Source: Microbacterium enclense
GTDB lineage: Bacteria; Actinomycetota; Actinomycetes; Actinomycetales; Microbacteriaceae
Direction of reading: 5' to 3'
NCBI RefSeq assembly: GCF_001456955.1
Contig: NZ_KQ758470.1
Coordinates: forward strand, 248,001-312,000
DNA: 64,000 nt
Positions within the stretch are counted from its first letter, which is position 1; every line of letters starts with the position of its first letter. This document shows, piece after piece, positions 1-8,410 of the stretch. Below the pieces are notes generated by a model. It was not told where the DNA came from. It did not search any database and saw nothing but the letters and a program-made list of their open reading frames with translations. The translations under genes were made by a program, and so were the position numbers.

Positions 1-14
1 ATCGATGTAGGCCA

Positions 15-72
15 ACTCAGCGCCCGGGAGACACGCAGGCATCGCCGCGGCACCGGGCGCTGAGTCTTTCTC
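15..72 (+). terminator. Terminator-like hairpin of an upstream gene
   Basis: Two perfectly complementary 13-nt arms (15-27 and 53-65, starting ACTCAGCGCCCGG) flank a 25-nt loop, and CTTTCT follows the second arm. The placement before the first gene suggests it ends a transcript entering from the left. The loop is long for a classic intrinsic terminator. Confidence 0.5.
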
Positions 73-126
73 CGGGGGCGTTGTCCAGGGGCTTCGCGAG
101 TGGCGTCGGCGTGCTTGGATGGAGGC

Positions 127-492
127 ATGACTGATCGCACCAAGCCGGAGTTCGACGCTCCCAGCGGCCCCGCCCCCTCCGACCTCGTCATCCGCGACAT
201 CATCGTCGGCGACGGCGACGAGGCCAAGCCCGGCGACACCGTCACCGTGCACTACGCCGGTGTCGAGTACGAATCGGGTGAAGAGTTCGACTCCTCGTGG
301 GGTCGTGGCGAGAGCATCCAGTTCCCCCTCCGCGGCCTGATCCAGGGCTGGCAGGACGGCATCCCGGGCATGAAGGTCGGGGGACGCCGCGAGCTCGTCA
401 TCCCTCCGCACCTGGCCTACGGTCCCGCCGGCGGACACTTCCTGGGCGGCAAGACCCTCATCTTCATCATCGACCTGCTCAAGGTCGGCTGA
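127..492 (+). CDS. FKBP-type peptidyl-prolyl cis-trans isomerase
   Basis: A 121-residue single-domain FKBP that should catalyse cis-trans isomerisation of Xaa-Pro bonds in the cytoplasm. There is no signal peptide. The family core is visible: GDTVTVHYAGV near residue 40, FDSSWGRGE, the IQGWQDGIPGMKVGGRRELVIPP segment and the AYGPAGG loop, ending in LIFIIDLLKVG. The start chosen is the ATG at 127. A GTG at 100 is in frame but would add a poorly conserved tail. GGAGG sits only one base before the ATG. A hexamer close to the leaderless consensus (TTGGAT) lies 6 nt upstream, so translation may not rely on that GGAGG. Confidence 0.9.
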   Translation: MTDRTKPEFDAPSGPAPSDLVIRDIIVGDGDEAKPGDTVTVHYAGVEYESGEEFDSSWGRGESIQFPLRGLIQGWQDGIPGMKVGGRRELVIPPHLAYGPAGGHFLGGKTLIFIIDLLKVG

Positions 493-516
493 CCAGGCTT
501 TCTTCATCGAGAGTTC

Positions 517-558
517 ACGAACCCGAGGGGGCTGCGGCCTCCTCGGGTTCGTTGTTTT
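517..558 (+). terminator. Rho-independent terminator after the FKBP gene
   Basis: A perfect 12-bp stem (517-528 with 541-552, arm ACGAACCCGAGG) is followed by TGTTTT. It separates the FKBP gene from the yceI-like gene. Confidence 0.8.
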
Positions 559-642
559 CCTCGATCGTGGAATACATTCGTGTGAATGGGAGTTGATGCT
601 CGGCAGGACGCCGACACGGCTCCCCAGACCTCAAGGAGTGAC

Positions 643-1203
643 ATGACCGACACCACCACCCTCGACATCCCCGGCTACAAGGCGGGCACCTGGGTTCTCG
701 ACCCGTCGCACAGCGAGGTCACCTTCTCGGTGCGCCACATGATGATCTCGAAGGTCCGCGGCACCTTCGGCATGAAGAGCGCGACCATCGTCGCCCCCGA
801 GAACCCGCTCGAGGCCACCGTCGAGGCCTCCGTCGACGTCACCTCCGTCGACACCAAGGACGAGGGCCGCGACCAGCACCTGCGGTCGGCCGAGTTCTTC
901 GACGTCGAGACCTACCCGACGATGGACTTCCGCTCCACCGGCGTTCGTCTCGAAGACGGCGACTTCCTCGTCGACGGCGACCTGACCATCCGCGGCATCA
1001 CCAAGCCCGCCACCTTCGCGCTCGACTTCGGCGGCTTCGGCACCGACCCGTGGGGCAACTACAAGGCCGGCGCGACCGCGAAGACGGTCGTCAACCGCGA
1101 GGACTTCGGCCTCACCTGGAACGCCGCGCTCGAGACCGGCGGCGTGCTCGTCGGCAAGGACGTCACCATCGAGCTCGACCTGCAGCTCGCGCTCCAGGCC
1201 TGA
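643..1203 (+). CDS. YceI family protein
   Basis: A 186-residue YceI-domain protein without a signal peptide. YceI proteins form a lipocalin-like barrel that binds polyisoprenoid or other amphipathic ligands; the ligand here is unknown. Typical motifs are visible: WVLDPSHSEVTFSVRHMM near the start, TSVDTKDEGRDQHLRSAEFFD in the middle, and a TIRGITKPATF strand. The ATG at 643 follows AAGGAGTGAC, a good ribosome site, so upstream in-frame starts are rejected. A TACATT hexamer at 573-578 may be its -10 element. It stands alone between two terminators, so it is probably monocistronic. Confidence 0.88.
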   Translation: MTDTTTLDIPGYKAGTWVLDPSHSEVTFSVRHMMISKVRGTFGMKSATIVAPENPLEATVEASVDVTSVDTKDEGRDQHLRSAEFFDVETYPTMDFRSTGVRLEDGDFLVDGDLTIRGITKPATFALDFGGFGTDPWGNYKAGATAKTVVNREDFGLTWNAALETGGVLVGKDVTIELDLQLALQA

Positions 1204-1238
1204 TCGATCCGCAGCGCGCGCTGCGGGACGGTTCCCTC

Positions 1239-1274
1239 CGACGGCCCCGGATGCTTCGGCATCCGGGGCCGTCG
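1239..1274. terminator. Bidirectional terminator with TTCG loop
   Basis: A perfect 16-bp stem (1239-1254 with 1259-1274) is closed by a C(TTCG)G tetraloop, between the convergent yceI-like and DMT-exporter genes. It can serve both strands. Confidence 0.85.
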
Positions 1275-1328
1275 TCGTCTCCGCCGAACAGGCGAGCGAG
1301 TGGGGCGCGGGGCGAGGACTCGCGGCCG

Positions 1329-2246
1329 TCAGGTACGGGCGCGATGCGGCAGGCGGATCCGCTGCTGCACGAGCAGGATCCCGACGAACACGACCGCGGC
1401 CCCCACCGGCTCGTTCCAGGAGATGCGCTCGCCCAGGATCAGGATGCCGAGCGCCACCCCGACCACCGGCGTGATGTACGTGACGGTCGAGGCCCGCGTC
1501 GGGCCCCAGGCACGCAACACGTTCTGGTTCCAGACGTAGGCGAAGCCGGTGCCGAGGACGCCGAGCGTGACGATGCTGCCGACGACGGGCGGCGTGAGCC
1601 GCATCGGCTCGGCCAGGATCACCGGCGACAGCAGCACCATGAGGGCCGCAGCAGGCGCGATGTACCCGAAGGCGAGGGAGATCCCCGACAGTCCCGTATC
1701 ACCGAGGAATCGACGCATGTAGGCGAGGCTGAAGCCATAACAGGCGGTGGCGCCCAGCAGGGCGAGCTGCGCGACGGTGCTGTCGGCGATCTCGCCGACG
1801 GCGCCCGGGGCGATGATCACGACCACCCCGACGATGCCGACGGCGATGCCCGTCAGCTGGCCCACCTTCAGGCTCTCGACGCGGAACACCGCCCACGCCA
1901 TGATCGCGGTCATGATCGGGGTCGTCGCGTTGAAGATGCTCGCGAGTCCCGACGGGACGTGCTGCTCCGCCCACGCGAACAGCAGGAACGGGATGACGCA
2001 GAACGTCAGGCCGAGCAGGCAGAGGTGCGCCCAGATCCGTCGCCCCCGTGGGAGACGCTCCCGACGGATCGCGACGATCGCCGCGAGTGTGACCGCGCCG
2101 AAGAACAGGCGCCCGCCCGCAACCTGCGCCGGCGTCATGCCCGTCAGTGCGACCGCGATGAAGAGGAAGCTCGAGCCCCACACGATGCCGGCCAGCACGA
2201 ACTGCACGGTGACGCTGACGGGGGACGAGGGAGGTCGGGATGCCAC
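1329..2246 (-). CDS. EamA/DMT family transporter
   Basis: A 305-residue integral membrane protein of the drug/metabolite transporter superfamily with about ten hydrophobic segments arranged as two EamA repeats. The first repeat starts at GIVWGSSFLFIAVAL, and the second contains the AGATACYGFSLAYMRR-type segment. The substrate cannot be told from sequence; relatives export amino acids, metabolites or drugs. The GTG start at 2246 is chosen because a TAGGGT hexamer ends 7 nt upstream, the layout seen at many leaderless genes in this window. An ATG at 2276 is in frame but has no ribosome site and would include the promoter. Confidence 0.85.
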   Translation of the reverse strand: MASRPPSSPVSVTVQFVLAGIVWGSSFLFIAVALTGMTPAQVAGGRLFFGAVTLAAIVAIRRERLPRGRRIWAHLCLLGLTFCVIPFLLFAWAEQHVPSGLASIFNATTPIMTAIMAWAVFRVESLKVGQLTGIAVGIVGVVVIIAPGAVGEIADSTVAQLALLGATACYGFSLAYMRRFLGDTGLSGISLAFGYIAPAAALMVLLSPVILAEPMRLTPPVVGSIVTLGVLGTGFAYVWNQNVLRAWGPTRASTVTYITPVVGVALGILILGERISWNEPVGAAVVFVGILLVQQRIRLPHRART

Positions 2247-2253
2247 GTCTCCG

Positions 2254-2259
2254 ACCCTA
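2254..2259 (-). promoter_or_regulatory. -10 hexamer TAGGGT, leaderless DMT gene
   Basis: TAGGGT lies 7 nt before the GTG at 2246, placing the transcript start at or near the start codon. Confidence 0.6.
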
Positions 2260-2412
2260 GAACCGACCCGCGACATCGCGCGGGCCGAGCGAGTGCGACG
2301 GCCGGAATCCGCCGATGGTCGGCAGTCTTGTCTTTGCGGGTGCCGTACCGGGAGCAAGGCGGTGCCGGATCGCTGTGTCGCTCATCGCACCGGTCAGCGT
2401 CGTCGCACGGCG

Positions 2413-3717
2413 TCAGGGCTGCGGATCGAGGGCGTCGTAGTGGCGGAAACGGGGGGAGAACCTCACGAGCGTGCCGACCAGGCCGAGGATGAGGATGCCG
2501 CCGAACAGCGGTGGAACCCAGAGTGCGGCGATCGTGGCGAGCGTGCCGGCGTAAAGGGCGCCGACGCGTGGGCCACCGGCCACCACGACGATGAAGATGC
2601 CCTGGAGGCGGCCGCGCATGGCATCCGGAACCGCCGCCTGCATCATGGTCGAGCGATAGATCGCGCTGACGTTGTCGGCGGCACCCGAGACGGCGAGGAC
2701 GAGGGCGGCCAGCACGATGAGCGCGACGGCGGCGTGGGACTCGTCGACGATGTCGGGGCGCAGCCAGCCGAGGGTGGCGGCGAGCAGGACGAGCCCGAAG
2801 GCGCCGATGGACAGCCCGTAGACCTGGATCGCGCGTTCGATTCCGAGGCCCTGTCGGCGCACGCGTCCGATCGGGCCCGAGAACAGGCTCGACAGGAACG
2901 CCCCCGCCGCGACGGCCGCCGTGAGCACACCGGTGGTGATGGCGCCGCCGCCGAGCAGGACGGCACCGATGGCAGGGAAGAGGGCGACGGGTTGTCCGAA
3001 CGTCATCGCGATGATGTCGAGGATGTACTGCAGCCGGATGTTCGGCGCGCGCTTCAGGAAGCGGATACCGTCGCGCAACGACTCCAGGCCGGGCCGCACC
3101 ACCTCGCCCTCCGGTCGGAGTCTCGGTAGAGACCACAGCCCCAGGAACAGCGAGGTCATGAGCAGCACATCGAGCGAGTACGTCCAGGCGTAGCCGGCGA
3201 ACGCCACGAGCACTCCGGCGAGGGCGGGGCCGGCCATCACCATGATGCCGACGGTCACCCCCTGCAACGCCGCAGCGGCGGGCAGGAGGTCTCGGGGGAT
3301 CAGGCGCGGGGTGATGGCCGACTTCGTCGCCATGACGATGGAGTTCGCGGCAGAATTCACCACGCTGAGCACGAAGAGCCAGCCCACCGTCTCGAGCCCC
3401 GACCACGCCAGGACCGCGAGCAAAGCGGTGGACGCGAACGTCACCACCGCCGCGAGCAGGGCCACGGTGCGCCGGTCGAAGGCGTCGGCGAGCATGCCGC
3501 CGTACAGGCCCGCGACGATCATCGGCAGCAGCCCCGCCACCGCGATCATCGATACCGCGAAGGTGCTCTGGGTCAGTTCGAACACGTGCAGCATGACGGC
3601 GACGACCGTGAGCTGGCCGCCGAGCCCCGCCAGCGTCGACCCGATCCACAAGCGTGCGAACGCCGGGGAGGTGGTGAGCGGACGCAGGTCGATAAACGCG
3701 CTCTGGCGCACGCTCAC
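2413..3717 (-). CDS. MFS transporter
   Basis: A 434-residue major facilitator superfamily protein with about twelve hydrophobic segments and the MFS loop motif [13 protein letters not shown] between segments 2 and 3. Such carriers are mostly proton-driven exporters; no substrate can be assigned. The GTG start overlaps the stop of the DUF167 gene as GTGA (3714-3717), so the two are translationally coupled and share the upstream promoter. The first residues are VSVRQSAF, followed by the first membrane segment. The C-terminus ends shortly after the last helix. Confidence 0.85.
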   Translation of the reverse strand: MSVRQSAFIDLRPLTTSPAFARLWIGSTLAGLGGQLTVVAVMLHVFELTQSTFAVSMIAVAGLLPMIVAGLYGGMLADAFDRRTVALLAAVVTFASTALLAVLAWSGLETVGWLFVLSVVNSAANSIVMATKSAITPRLIPRDLLPAAAALQGVTVGIMVMAGPALAGVLVAFAGYAWTYSLDVLLMTSLFLGLWSLPRLRPEGEVVRPGLESLRDGIRFLKRAPNIRLQYILDIIAMTFGQPVALFPAIGAVLLGGGAITTGVLTAAVAAGAFLSSLFSGPIGRVRRQGLGIERAIQVYGLSIGAFGLVLLAATLGWLRPDIVDESHAAVALIVLAALVLAVSGAADNVSAIYRSTMMQAAVPDAMRGRLQGIFIVVVAGGPRVGALYAGTLATIAALWVPPLFGGILILGLVGTLVRFSPRFRHYDALDPQP

Positions 3718-3935
3718 GCGTCGACCTCGACGCGCTTCACCCGAGCCGTGTGGCCGCGGAGGATCTCGATGTCGCGGGGCGCGACGGCGAAGTGGGTGGC
3801 GAGGGCCTTCACGACCCCGGCGTTCGCGGCGCCGTCGACCGCACGCTCGCGCACGTGGACGACGAGGCCGTCGGCGGTGTCTTCGACGAGGGGACCGCGG
3901 CGGCTTCCGGGCTTGACGCGAACGGTGAGCTGCAC
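3714..3935 (-). CDS. DUF167 (YggU-type) protein
   Basis: A 73-residue small protein with the DUF167 pattern: [13 protein letters not shown] at the N-terminus, then [21 protein letters not shown], matching the DGxANxxV signature, and a C-terminal RVKRVEVD strand. The molecular role of the family is not known. It begins at a GTG 6 nt after a TAGCCT hexamer, so its mRNA is probably leaderless, and its stop overlaps the MFS gene start by 4 nt. It is the first gene of this two-gene operon. Confidence 0.87.
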   Translation of the reverse strand: MQLTVRVKPGSRRGPLVEDTADGLVVHVRERAVDGAANAGVVKALATHFAVAPRDIEILRGHTARVKRVEVDA

Positions 3936-3941
3936 GGATCG

Positions 3942-3947
3942 AGGCTA
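3942..3947 (-). promoter_or_regulatory. -10 hexamer TAGCCT, leaderless DUF167/MFS operon
   Basis: TAGCCT is read on the minus strand 6 nt before the GTG at 3935. Confidence 0.6.
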
Positions 3948-4005
3948 CGCCAGGCCTACGACATCGGACCGCGGGTGACCGGACGGGGGCGTTGCCGGGC
4001 GCTGC

Positions 4006-4033
4006 GTTCATGGCATCCGGATGCTGGTATACT
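4006..4033 (+). promoter_or_regulatory. rpsO promoter
   Basis: TATACT at 4028-4033 is an ideal -10 element. GTTCAT at 4006-4011 is a weak -35 at 16 nt spacing. The predicted leader is about 85 nt, unlike the many leaderless genes nearby. Confidence 0.65.
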
Positions 4034-4124
4034 CATGCGGTTGCCGTTCGATCGGCCGCGGATAAAGAGAGCTCGCACATCGTGTGACGGGCGCCGCGCA
4101 ATGAGAAGGAAGGGGATCCCATCT

Positions 4125-4394
4125 ATGGCACTCGAAGCAGACGTCAAGAAGGCGATCATCGAAGAGTACGCGACGCACCCCGGTGACACCGGATCCCCCG
4201 AGGTGCAGGTCGCGATGATGACGCAGCGCATCAAAGACCTGACCGAGCACCTCAAGATCCACAAGCACGACCACCACTCGCGCCGTGGACTCTTCCTGCT
4301 CGTCGGTCAGCGCCGTCGCCTGCTGGGTTACCTGCAGGACGTCGACATCAACCGTTACCGCTCGCTCATCGAGCGTCTCGGTCTGCGTCGCTAA
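4125..4394 (+). CDS. 30S ribosomal protein S15
   Basis: At 89 residues this is exactly the usual S15 length. The protein binds the central domain of 16S rRNA early in 30S assembly. Diagnostic segments are [35 protein letters not shown] and the C-terminal [13 protein letters not shown]. The ATG at 4125 is preceded by GAAGGAAGGGGATC, a strong ribosome site. A terminator follows at once, and pnp, the usual next gene in bacteria, lies 15 kb downstream instead. Confidence 0.98.
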   Translation: MALEADVKKAIIEEYATHPGDTGSPEVQVAMMTQRIKDLTEHLKIHKHDHHSRRGLFLLVGQRRRLLGYLQDVDINRYRSLIERLGLRR

Positions 4395-4429
4395 TCGCAC
4401 CAGCGTTCTATCGCGCAAAACATTCTTGG

Positions 4430-4458
4430 AAGGCCGCCCCACGGTGTGGGGCGGCCTT
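4430..4458 (+). terminator. rpsO terminator
   Basis: A perfect 12-bp stem (4430-4441 with 4447-4458, arm AAGGCCGCCCCA) and a 5-nt loop begin 35 nt after the rpsO stop. Confidence 0.75.
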
Positions 4459-4553
4459 CGGCGTTTCGGGACGCTCGCCCGCGCGACACCCGCGCTGCGC
4501 GGGGTTTTGTCGCGCTGTCGCCCTTCGCGCCGCCACCGCGCGGCGTCCCGCTC

Positions 4554-4624
4554 CGCGACAAACGCCGCCCCGTGCGAAAAACGCCCTGTCGAGGCGTGTC
4601 TCGCACGAGACGGCGTTTCTCGCG
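4554..4624. repeat. Nested inverted-repeat element, copy 1
   Basis: The outer arms are CGCGACAAACGCCG (4554-4567) and CGGCGTTTCTCGCG (4611-4624), complementary except for one internal C/C position. Inside them is a second inverted repeat, CGAAAAACGCC (4575-4585) against GGCGTGTCTCG (4593-4603). The central 59 bp (4560-4618) is repeated at 4712-4770 with only 3 differences. It resembles palindromic intergenic elements of the REP/MITE kind, but no transposase is nearby. Confidence 0.75.
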
Positions 4625-4703
4625 GCACCGAGCGCGTCCGACCCCCGCGCAAGCCGCGCTTGACGCCTGCGCAAATCGCGGTCGTCTCCGGGCGGCGTCT
4701 CCC

Positions 4704-4776
4704 GCTGTGAGAAACGCCGCCCCGTGTGAGAAACGCCCTGTCGAGGCGTGTCTCGCGCGAGACGGCGTTTATCGCC
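4704..4776. repeat. Nested inverted-repeat element, copy 2
   Basis: This second copy shares the 59-bp core (4712-4770) with copy 1. Its inner stem pairs GAGAAACGCC with GGCGTGTCTC almost perfectly. The outer arm ends in CGGCGTTTATCG, so the distal part of the stem has decayed relative to copy 1. Confidence 0.7.
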
Positions 4777-4872
4777 ACGCAGAGCGCGGGTGCCCCGGCG
4801 CAGAGCGCGTCTGCCCTGGCGCGGTGCGCGAGCGGATGACCCAGGCGCCGAGCGGACGCGACCGGCCCGGGG

Positions 4873-5883
4873 TCAGGATGCCGCGCGGGCGGCCAGGAGG
4901 TCGGGATGCCAGCGCTCGGCCACGTCGGGGTGGGCCCGCAGACGCGACTTGAGGGCGTTCTCACCGTAGGTCGCGTGGATGGGATTCGTCGGATCGTCCT
5001 CGACCCCGCGCGCCTCGGCGGCGAGCTCGGCCGGCAGCTCGATGATCGGCAGCCGGGCGTCGAGGGCCGGATTGAAGAAGAACGGCACCGAGATGCGCTC
5101 GTCGGGGAAGCGCGGTGAGATCACGCGGTGGTTCGTGGCGCGCAGGTAGCCCTGCGTGGCGTACTCGAGCAGCTCGCCGATGTTCACCACGAACGCGCCG
5201 GGAACCGGGGGAGCGTCGACCCATTCGCCGTCACGCTCGACCTGCAGTCCGCCCTTGCCGGGCTCGACCCAGAGGAGCGTGAGGACGCCGGAGTCCTTGT
5301 GTGCGCCGACCCCTTGTTGCGGAGTGGGGTCGTCCTTACCGGGGTAACGGACGATCTTGATGAGGGTCTGCGGGTCGCCGAAGTGGCGGTCGAAGTACTG
5401 CTCCTCGGCGCCGAGCGCGAGGGCCCAGGCGCGCAGCAGTTTGCGCGCGACGCCGGTGAGGTGGTCGTGCCATTCGGTGACGACGTCCTTCAGTTCGGGT
5501 TGAGCGCCAGGCCAGAGGTTGGGGCCGATGAGCCGGTTGTAGCCCGGGCCGCCGGTGATCGCGGCGCGCTCGGGCCCGATGTCGATCTGCTCGCGCCAGT
5601 CGACGCGGCCCTGCGTGCGCTCGCCGCCGACGCGCGTGTAGCCGCGGAAGTGCGGGCTCGTGACGTTCTCGATCGAGAGCTTCTCGGCCTCGGGGAGTGC
5701 GAAGAAGTCCTTCGCCGCCTGCAGCAGGCGCGCCTCGAGTTCGGCGCCGACCCCGGTGCCGGTCAGGTAGAAGAAGCCGACGTCATGGGTCGCGGCGCGC
5801 AGGTCGTCGCGGAAGCGGGCCGCGGCATCCGGTCCTTCATCGAGAAGGGACAGATCGAGGACGGGGAGATTCAGCTCGGACAT
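4873..5883 (-). CDS. Isopenicillin-N-synthase-like 2OG-Fe(II) dioxygenase
   Basis: A 336-residue member of the non-haem iron oxygenases related to isopenicillin N synthase and plant 2-oxoglutarate dioxygenases. The N-terminal DIOX_N domain (about 1-120) carries the DVGFFYLTGTGV motif. The catalytic half contains the iron ligands HKD (His195, Asp197) and His252 in ATNHRVIS, and the co-substrate site RIS (Arg263, Ser265). The substrate is unknown. It is likely leaderless: ATG at 5883 with TAGCCT 6 nt upstream. It is transcribed away from the iron importer operon. Confidence 0.88.
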   Translation of the reverse strand: MSELNLPVLDLSLLDEGPDAAARFRDDLRAATHDVGFFYLTGTGVGAELEARLLQAAKDFFALPEAEKLSIENVTSPHFRGYTRVGGERTQGRVDWREQIDIGPERAAITGGPGYNRLIGPNLWPGAQPELKDVVTEWHDHLTGVARKLLRAWALALGAEEQYFDRHFGDPQTLIKIVRYPGKDDPTPQQGVGAHKDSGVLTLLWVEPGKGGLQVERDGEWVDAPPVPGAFVVNIGELLEYATQGYLRATNHRVISPRFPDERISVPFFFNPALDARLPIIELPAELAAEARGVEDDPTNPIHATYGENALKSRLRAHPDVAERWHPDLLAARAAS

Positions 5884-5889
5884 GCGACG

Positions 5890-5895
5890 AGGCTA
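5890..5895 (-). promoter_or_regulatory. -10 hexamer TAGCCT, leaderless dioxygenase gene
   Basis: TAGCCT is read on the minus strand 6 nt before the ATG at 5883. Confidence 0.6.
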
Positions 5896-6004
5896 GGTCG
5901 GGCGCCCGATCGGTGGGGCGAATGTTGCCGACGATTACCTCGCCCGATCCTGGCCCGGGGAGTCGGGCGTGCGCGAAGCGGCGAAAGTGCGTAATCTGTC
6001 ACAG

Positions 6005-6028
6005 TCAGGTGAGGCTGTCCTTACCTGA
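6005..6028. promoter_or_regulatory. DtxR/IdeR-type iron operator before efeUOB
   Basis: TCAGGTGAGGCTGTCCTTA at 6005-6023 matches 14 of 19 positions of the known DtxR/IdeR consensus TTAGGTTAGGCTAACCTAA. A palindrome TCAGGT-N12-ACCTGA spans 6005-6028. A TAATCT hexamer (5992-5997), a candidate -10, lies just upstream, so a bound repressor would block transcription of the iron importer in iron-replete cells. Confidence 0.75.
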
Positions 6029-6075
6029 CCCGCAGCGTCGCGGCCCCTCTGAACCCGAAAGTCGGACCACCGCCC

Positions 6076-7182
6076 GTGCTCGCCAGCTTCTTCGCCACCT
6101 TCCTCATCGGCCTCCGCGAAGGCCTCGAGGCCGCGCTCGTCGTCGGCATCCTCGTGGCCTACCTGACCCGCGTCGGACGCCGCGACGCCCTGCCGAAGCT
6201 GTGGACCGGTGTCGGTCTCGCGATCGCCCTCGCCCTGGGCGTCGGCGCGATCTTCACCTTCGGCGCGTACATGCTGACGTTCGAGGCGCAGGAGCTGCTC
6301 GGCGGTGGACTCTCGCTCCTCGCCGTCGCGATGGTGACCTGGATGATCTTCTGGATGCAGAAGGCCGGCCGCACGCTGAAGGCGGGCCTCGAGGGCGGCG
6401 TCGAGAAGGCGCTCCGCAGCGGCGTGTGGGCGCTGGTCGCGATCGGCTTCGTCTCGGTCGCGCGCGAGGGTGTGGAGACGACGCTGTTCCTGTGGGCGAT
6501 GGTGCAGTCGTTCCAGGACCAGTCGGAGGCTCTGCTCGGCGCCGTGGTCGGGCTCGGCGTCGCCGCCGTGCTCGGCTGGCTCATCGCTCGGGGGATGCTC
6601 CGTCTGAACCTCGCGCGCTTCTTCGCGTGGAGCGGTGGCTTCCTCGTCGTCGTGGCCGCGGGTGTGCTGGCCTACGCGATCCATGACCTGCAGGAGGCGG
6701 GCGCCCTGCCCGGCCCCTTCGGGGTGGGCGCACCGCTCGATCCCGTCACCGGCGGTGTCGCCACCGGCTGGGCGGGGTTCCCCTTCGGCTGGGCGTTCGA
6801 CGTCTCGGCGCAGATCGCGCCGTCGGGACCGCTCGCCGCGCTGCTGCAGGCCACGGTCGGGTTCATGCCCGCCATGACGTGGCTGCAGGTGGCCGCGTGG
6901 GTTGTGTACATCGCCGTCGTCGTGCCCCTCTTCGTGCGCGGCGTGCGTGCGAAGCAGTGGCCGCGTTCGTCTTCGGAGGGGGATGCCACGTCGCCCGGGG
7001 CCGGCGAGACCGTAGGGTCTGCATCGCCCGCGGACGATGAGCCCGCGACCGCACGCCTGTCCGGCGCCGCGGCCTCCGCGACTCCGCGCCCGTCCGGCGC
7101 CGACGCCGCCTCTCAGACCCCCGGCTCCCGCGACGTGCCCGACGCCGCGGCATCCGCCCTCCACCCGAACGGAGCATCATGA
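6076..7182 (+). CDS. efeU: Iron permease EfeU (FTR1 family)
   Basis: A 368-residue membrane permease for ferrous/ferric iron uptake. Seven or so hydrophobic segments are visible. The two REGxE iron-binding motifs of the FTR1 family are present: LREGLEA near residue 16 and AREGVET in the second repeat. The last 75 residues form an Ala/Pro/Ser-rich tail after the final helix. The GTG at 6076 begins just before the first helix. It leads the efeUOB operon, and its stop overlaps the efeO start by 4 nt (ATGA). Iron control is likely through the DtxR-like box upstream. Confidence 0.94.
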   Translation: MLASFFATFLIGLREGLEAALVVGILVAYLTRVGRRDALPKLWTGVGLAIALALGVGAIFTFGAYMLTFEAQELLGGGLSLLAVAMVTWMIFWMQKAGRTLKAGLEGGVEKALRSGVWALVAIGFVSVAREGVETTLFLWAMVQSFQDQSEALLGAVVGLGVAAVLGWLIARGMLRLNLARFFAWSGGFLVVVAAGVLAYAIHDLQEAGALPGPFGVGAPLDPVTGGVATGWAGFPFGWAFDVSAQIAPSGPLAALLQATVGFMPAMTWLQVAAWVVYIAVVVPLFVRGVRAKQWPRSSSEGDATSPGAGETVGSASPADDEPATARLSGAAASATPRPSGADAASQTPGSRDVPDAAASALHPNGAS

Positions 7183-8408
7183 CCTCGACCCGCCTCCTCG
7201 CGGCCACCGCCCTGGCCGGCGTCGCCGCGCTCGCCCTCTCCGGTTGCGTCGCCAAGACCGACGCCGCTGCGGGCGGAGCGCTCACCGTCACTTCGACCGC
7301 CGACGGGTGCGCGGTGTCGGCCGCGTCGGCCCCGAGCGGAACCGTCGCCTTCGACGTGAGCAACCAGAGCGACCAGACCACGGAGTTCTACCTGCTGGCA
7401 TCCGATGGGCTCCGCATCGTCGGCGAGGTCGAGAACATCGCCCCCGGCGCGTCACGCAGCCTGACGGTCGTCGCGCAGCCCGGCGAGTACTACACGCTGT
7501 GCAAGCCCGGCATGGTCGGCGACGGTGTCGGGCGCGCGAGCTTCTCGGTGACCGGCGAGGCCGTCGCGGTCGAGGGCCCGGATGCCGAGCAGAAGCAGCA
7601 GGCCGTCGACCTTTACGCCGCATTCGTGAAAGACCAGGTCGGCCAGCTCATCCCGGCCGTGCAGACCTTCGCCGCCGCCTACGAGTCGGGCGACGACGCG
7701 GCCGCGCGCGAGCAGTTCCCGCGCGTGCGCGCGTACTACGAGCGCATCGAGCCCATCGCCGAGGCGCTCGGCGACCTCGACCCGCGCATCGACTACCGCG
7801 AGGTCGACGCCGTGGCCGAGGGCCTGGACTGGACGGGCTTCCACCGCATCGAGAAAGACCTGTGGGTGCCCGCGCAGGACGCGCTGAACGCCGACGGCGA
7901 GACCCCGGCGTGGACGAACTGGGCGCCGTCGACCCCCGCCGAGCGTGCGACGTACGGAGACAAGCTCATCGCCGACACGCAGGAGCTCTACGACTACGTG
8001 CACGGTGAGGAGTTCACCCAGGCGCTCGACGCGCAGGGTGTCGCGGGCATCTCGAACGGCGCCATCGCGCTGCTCGACGAGGTCGCCACCGGCAAGATCA
8101 GCGGCGAGGAGGACTGGTGGTCGGGCACCGACCTCTACGACTTCGCGGCCAACGTCGAGGGGTCGAAGATGGCGTTCTCGCTCGTGCGCGACTTCGCCGC
8201 GTCGAAGGGCGACAAGGGCGCGGAACTGGTCACGCGCATCGACACGGGCTACGCCGACCTCGAGGCGGCGCTCGCTGCCCACGGCTCGGCCGACGCCGGC
8301 TTCGTGCCGTACGCGCAGCTCACCGAGGCCGACAAGCGGCAGTTCACCGACCTCATCAACGCCCTCGCCGAGCCGCTGTCGCAGCTGACGGTCACGATCC
8401 TCGAGTGA
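7179..8408 (+). CDS. efeO: Iron uptake lipoprotein EfeO (imelysin/M75 domain)
   Basis: A 409-residue exported lipoprotein. The signal peptide ends in the lipobox LSGC at residues 19-22. A cupredoxin-like EfeO N-domain (about 30-120) is followed by an imelysin-type M75 domain that includes the HxxE motif in GFHRIEKDLW. In the EfeUOB system this protein is thought to bind iron outside the membrane and pass it to EfeU. The ATG overlaps the efeU stop by 4 nt, and efeB follows immediately. Confidence 0.95.
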   Translation: MTSTRLLAATALAGVAALALSGCVAKTDAAAGGALTVTSTADGCAVSAASAPSGTVAFDVSNQSDQTTEFYLLASDGLRIVGEVENIAPGASRSLTVVAQPGEYYTLCKPGMVGDGVGRASFSVTGEAVAVEGPDAEQKQQAVDLYAAFVKDQVGQLIPAVQTFAAAYESGDDAAAREQFPRVRAYYERIEPIAEALGDLDPRIDYREVDAVAEGLDWTGFHRIEKDLWVPAQDALNADGETPAWTNWAPSTPAERATYGDKLIADTQELYDYVHGEEFTQALDAQGVAGISNGAIALLDEVATGKISGEEDWWSGTDLYDFAANVEGSKMAFSLVRDFAASKGDKGAELVTRIDTGYADLEAALAAHGSADAGFVPYAQLTEADKRQFTDLINALAEPLSQLTVTILE

Positions 8409-8410
8409 GC

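Larger units (their letters stand above)
4459..4872. other. Repeat-bearing intergenic region, no gene seen
   Basis: No credible gene is found here. Open frames exist on both strands, but they only reflect high G+C and repeated sequence. The gap holds two copies of a nested inverted-repeat element (4554-4624 and 4704-4776), spaced 152 nt apart and separated by G+C-rich low-complexity sequence with scattered GCGC runs. Confidence 0.7.

Noticed and set aside
100..126. GTG start at 100 for the FKBP gene
   Set aside because: The added residues are not typical of FKBP proteins, and the ATG at 127 gives the usual N-terminus.
1050..2492. Long open frame on the plus strand across the DMT exporter gene
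   Set aside because: It is an Arg/Asp/His-rich frame without any domain, antisense to a clear membrane protein gene, as expected from high G+C codon usage.
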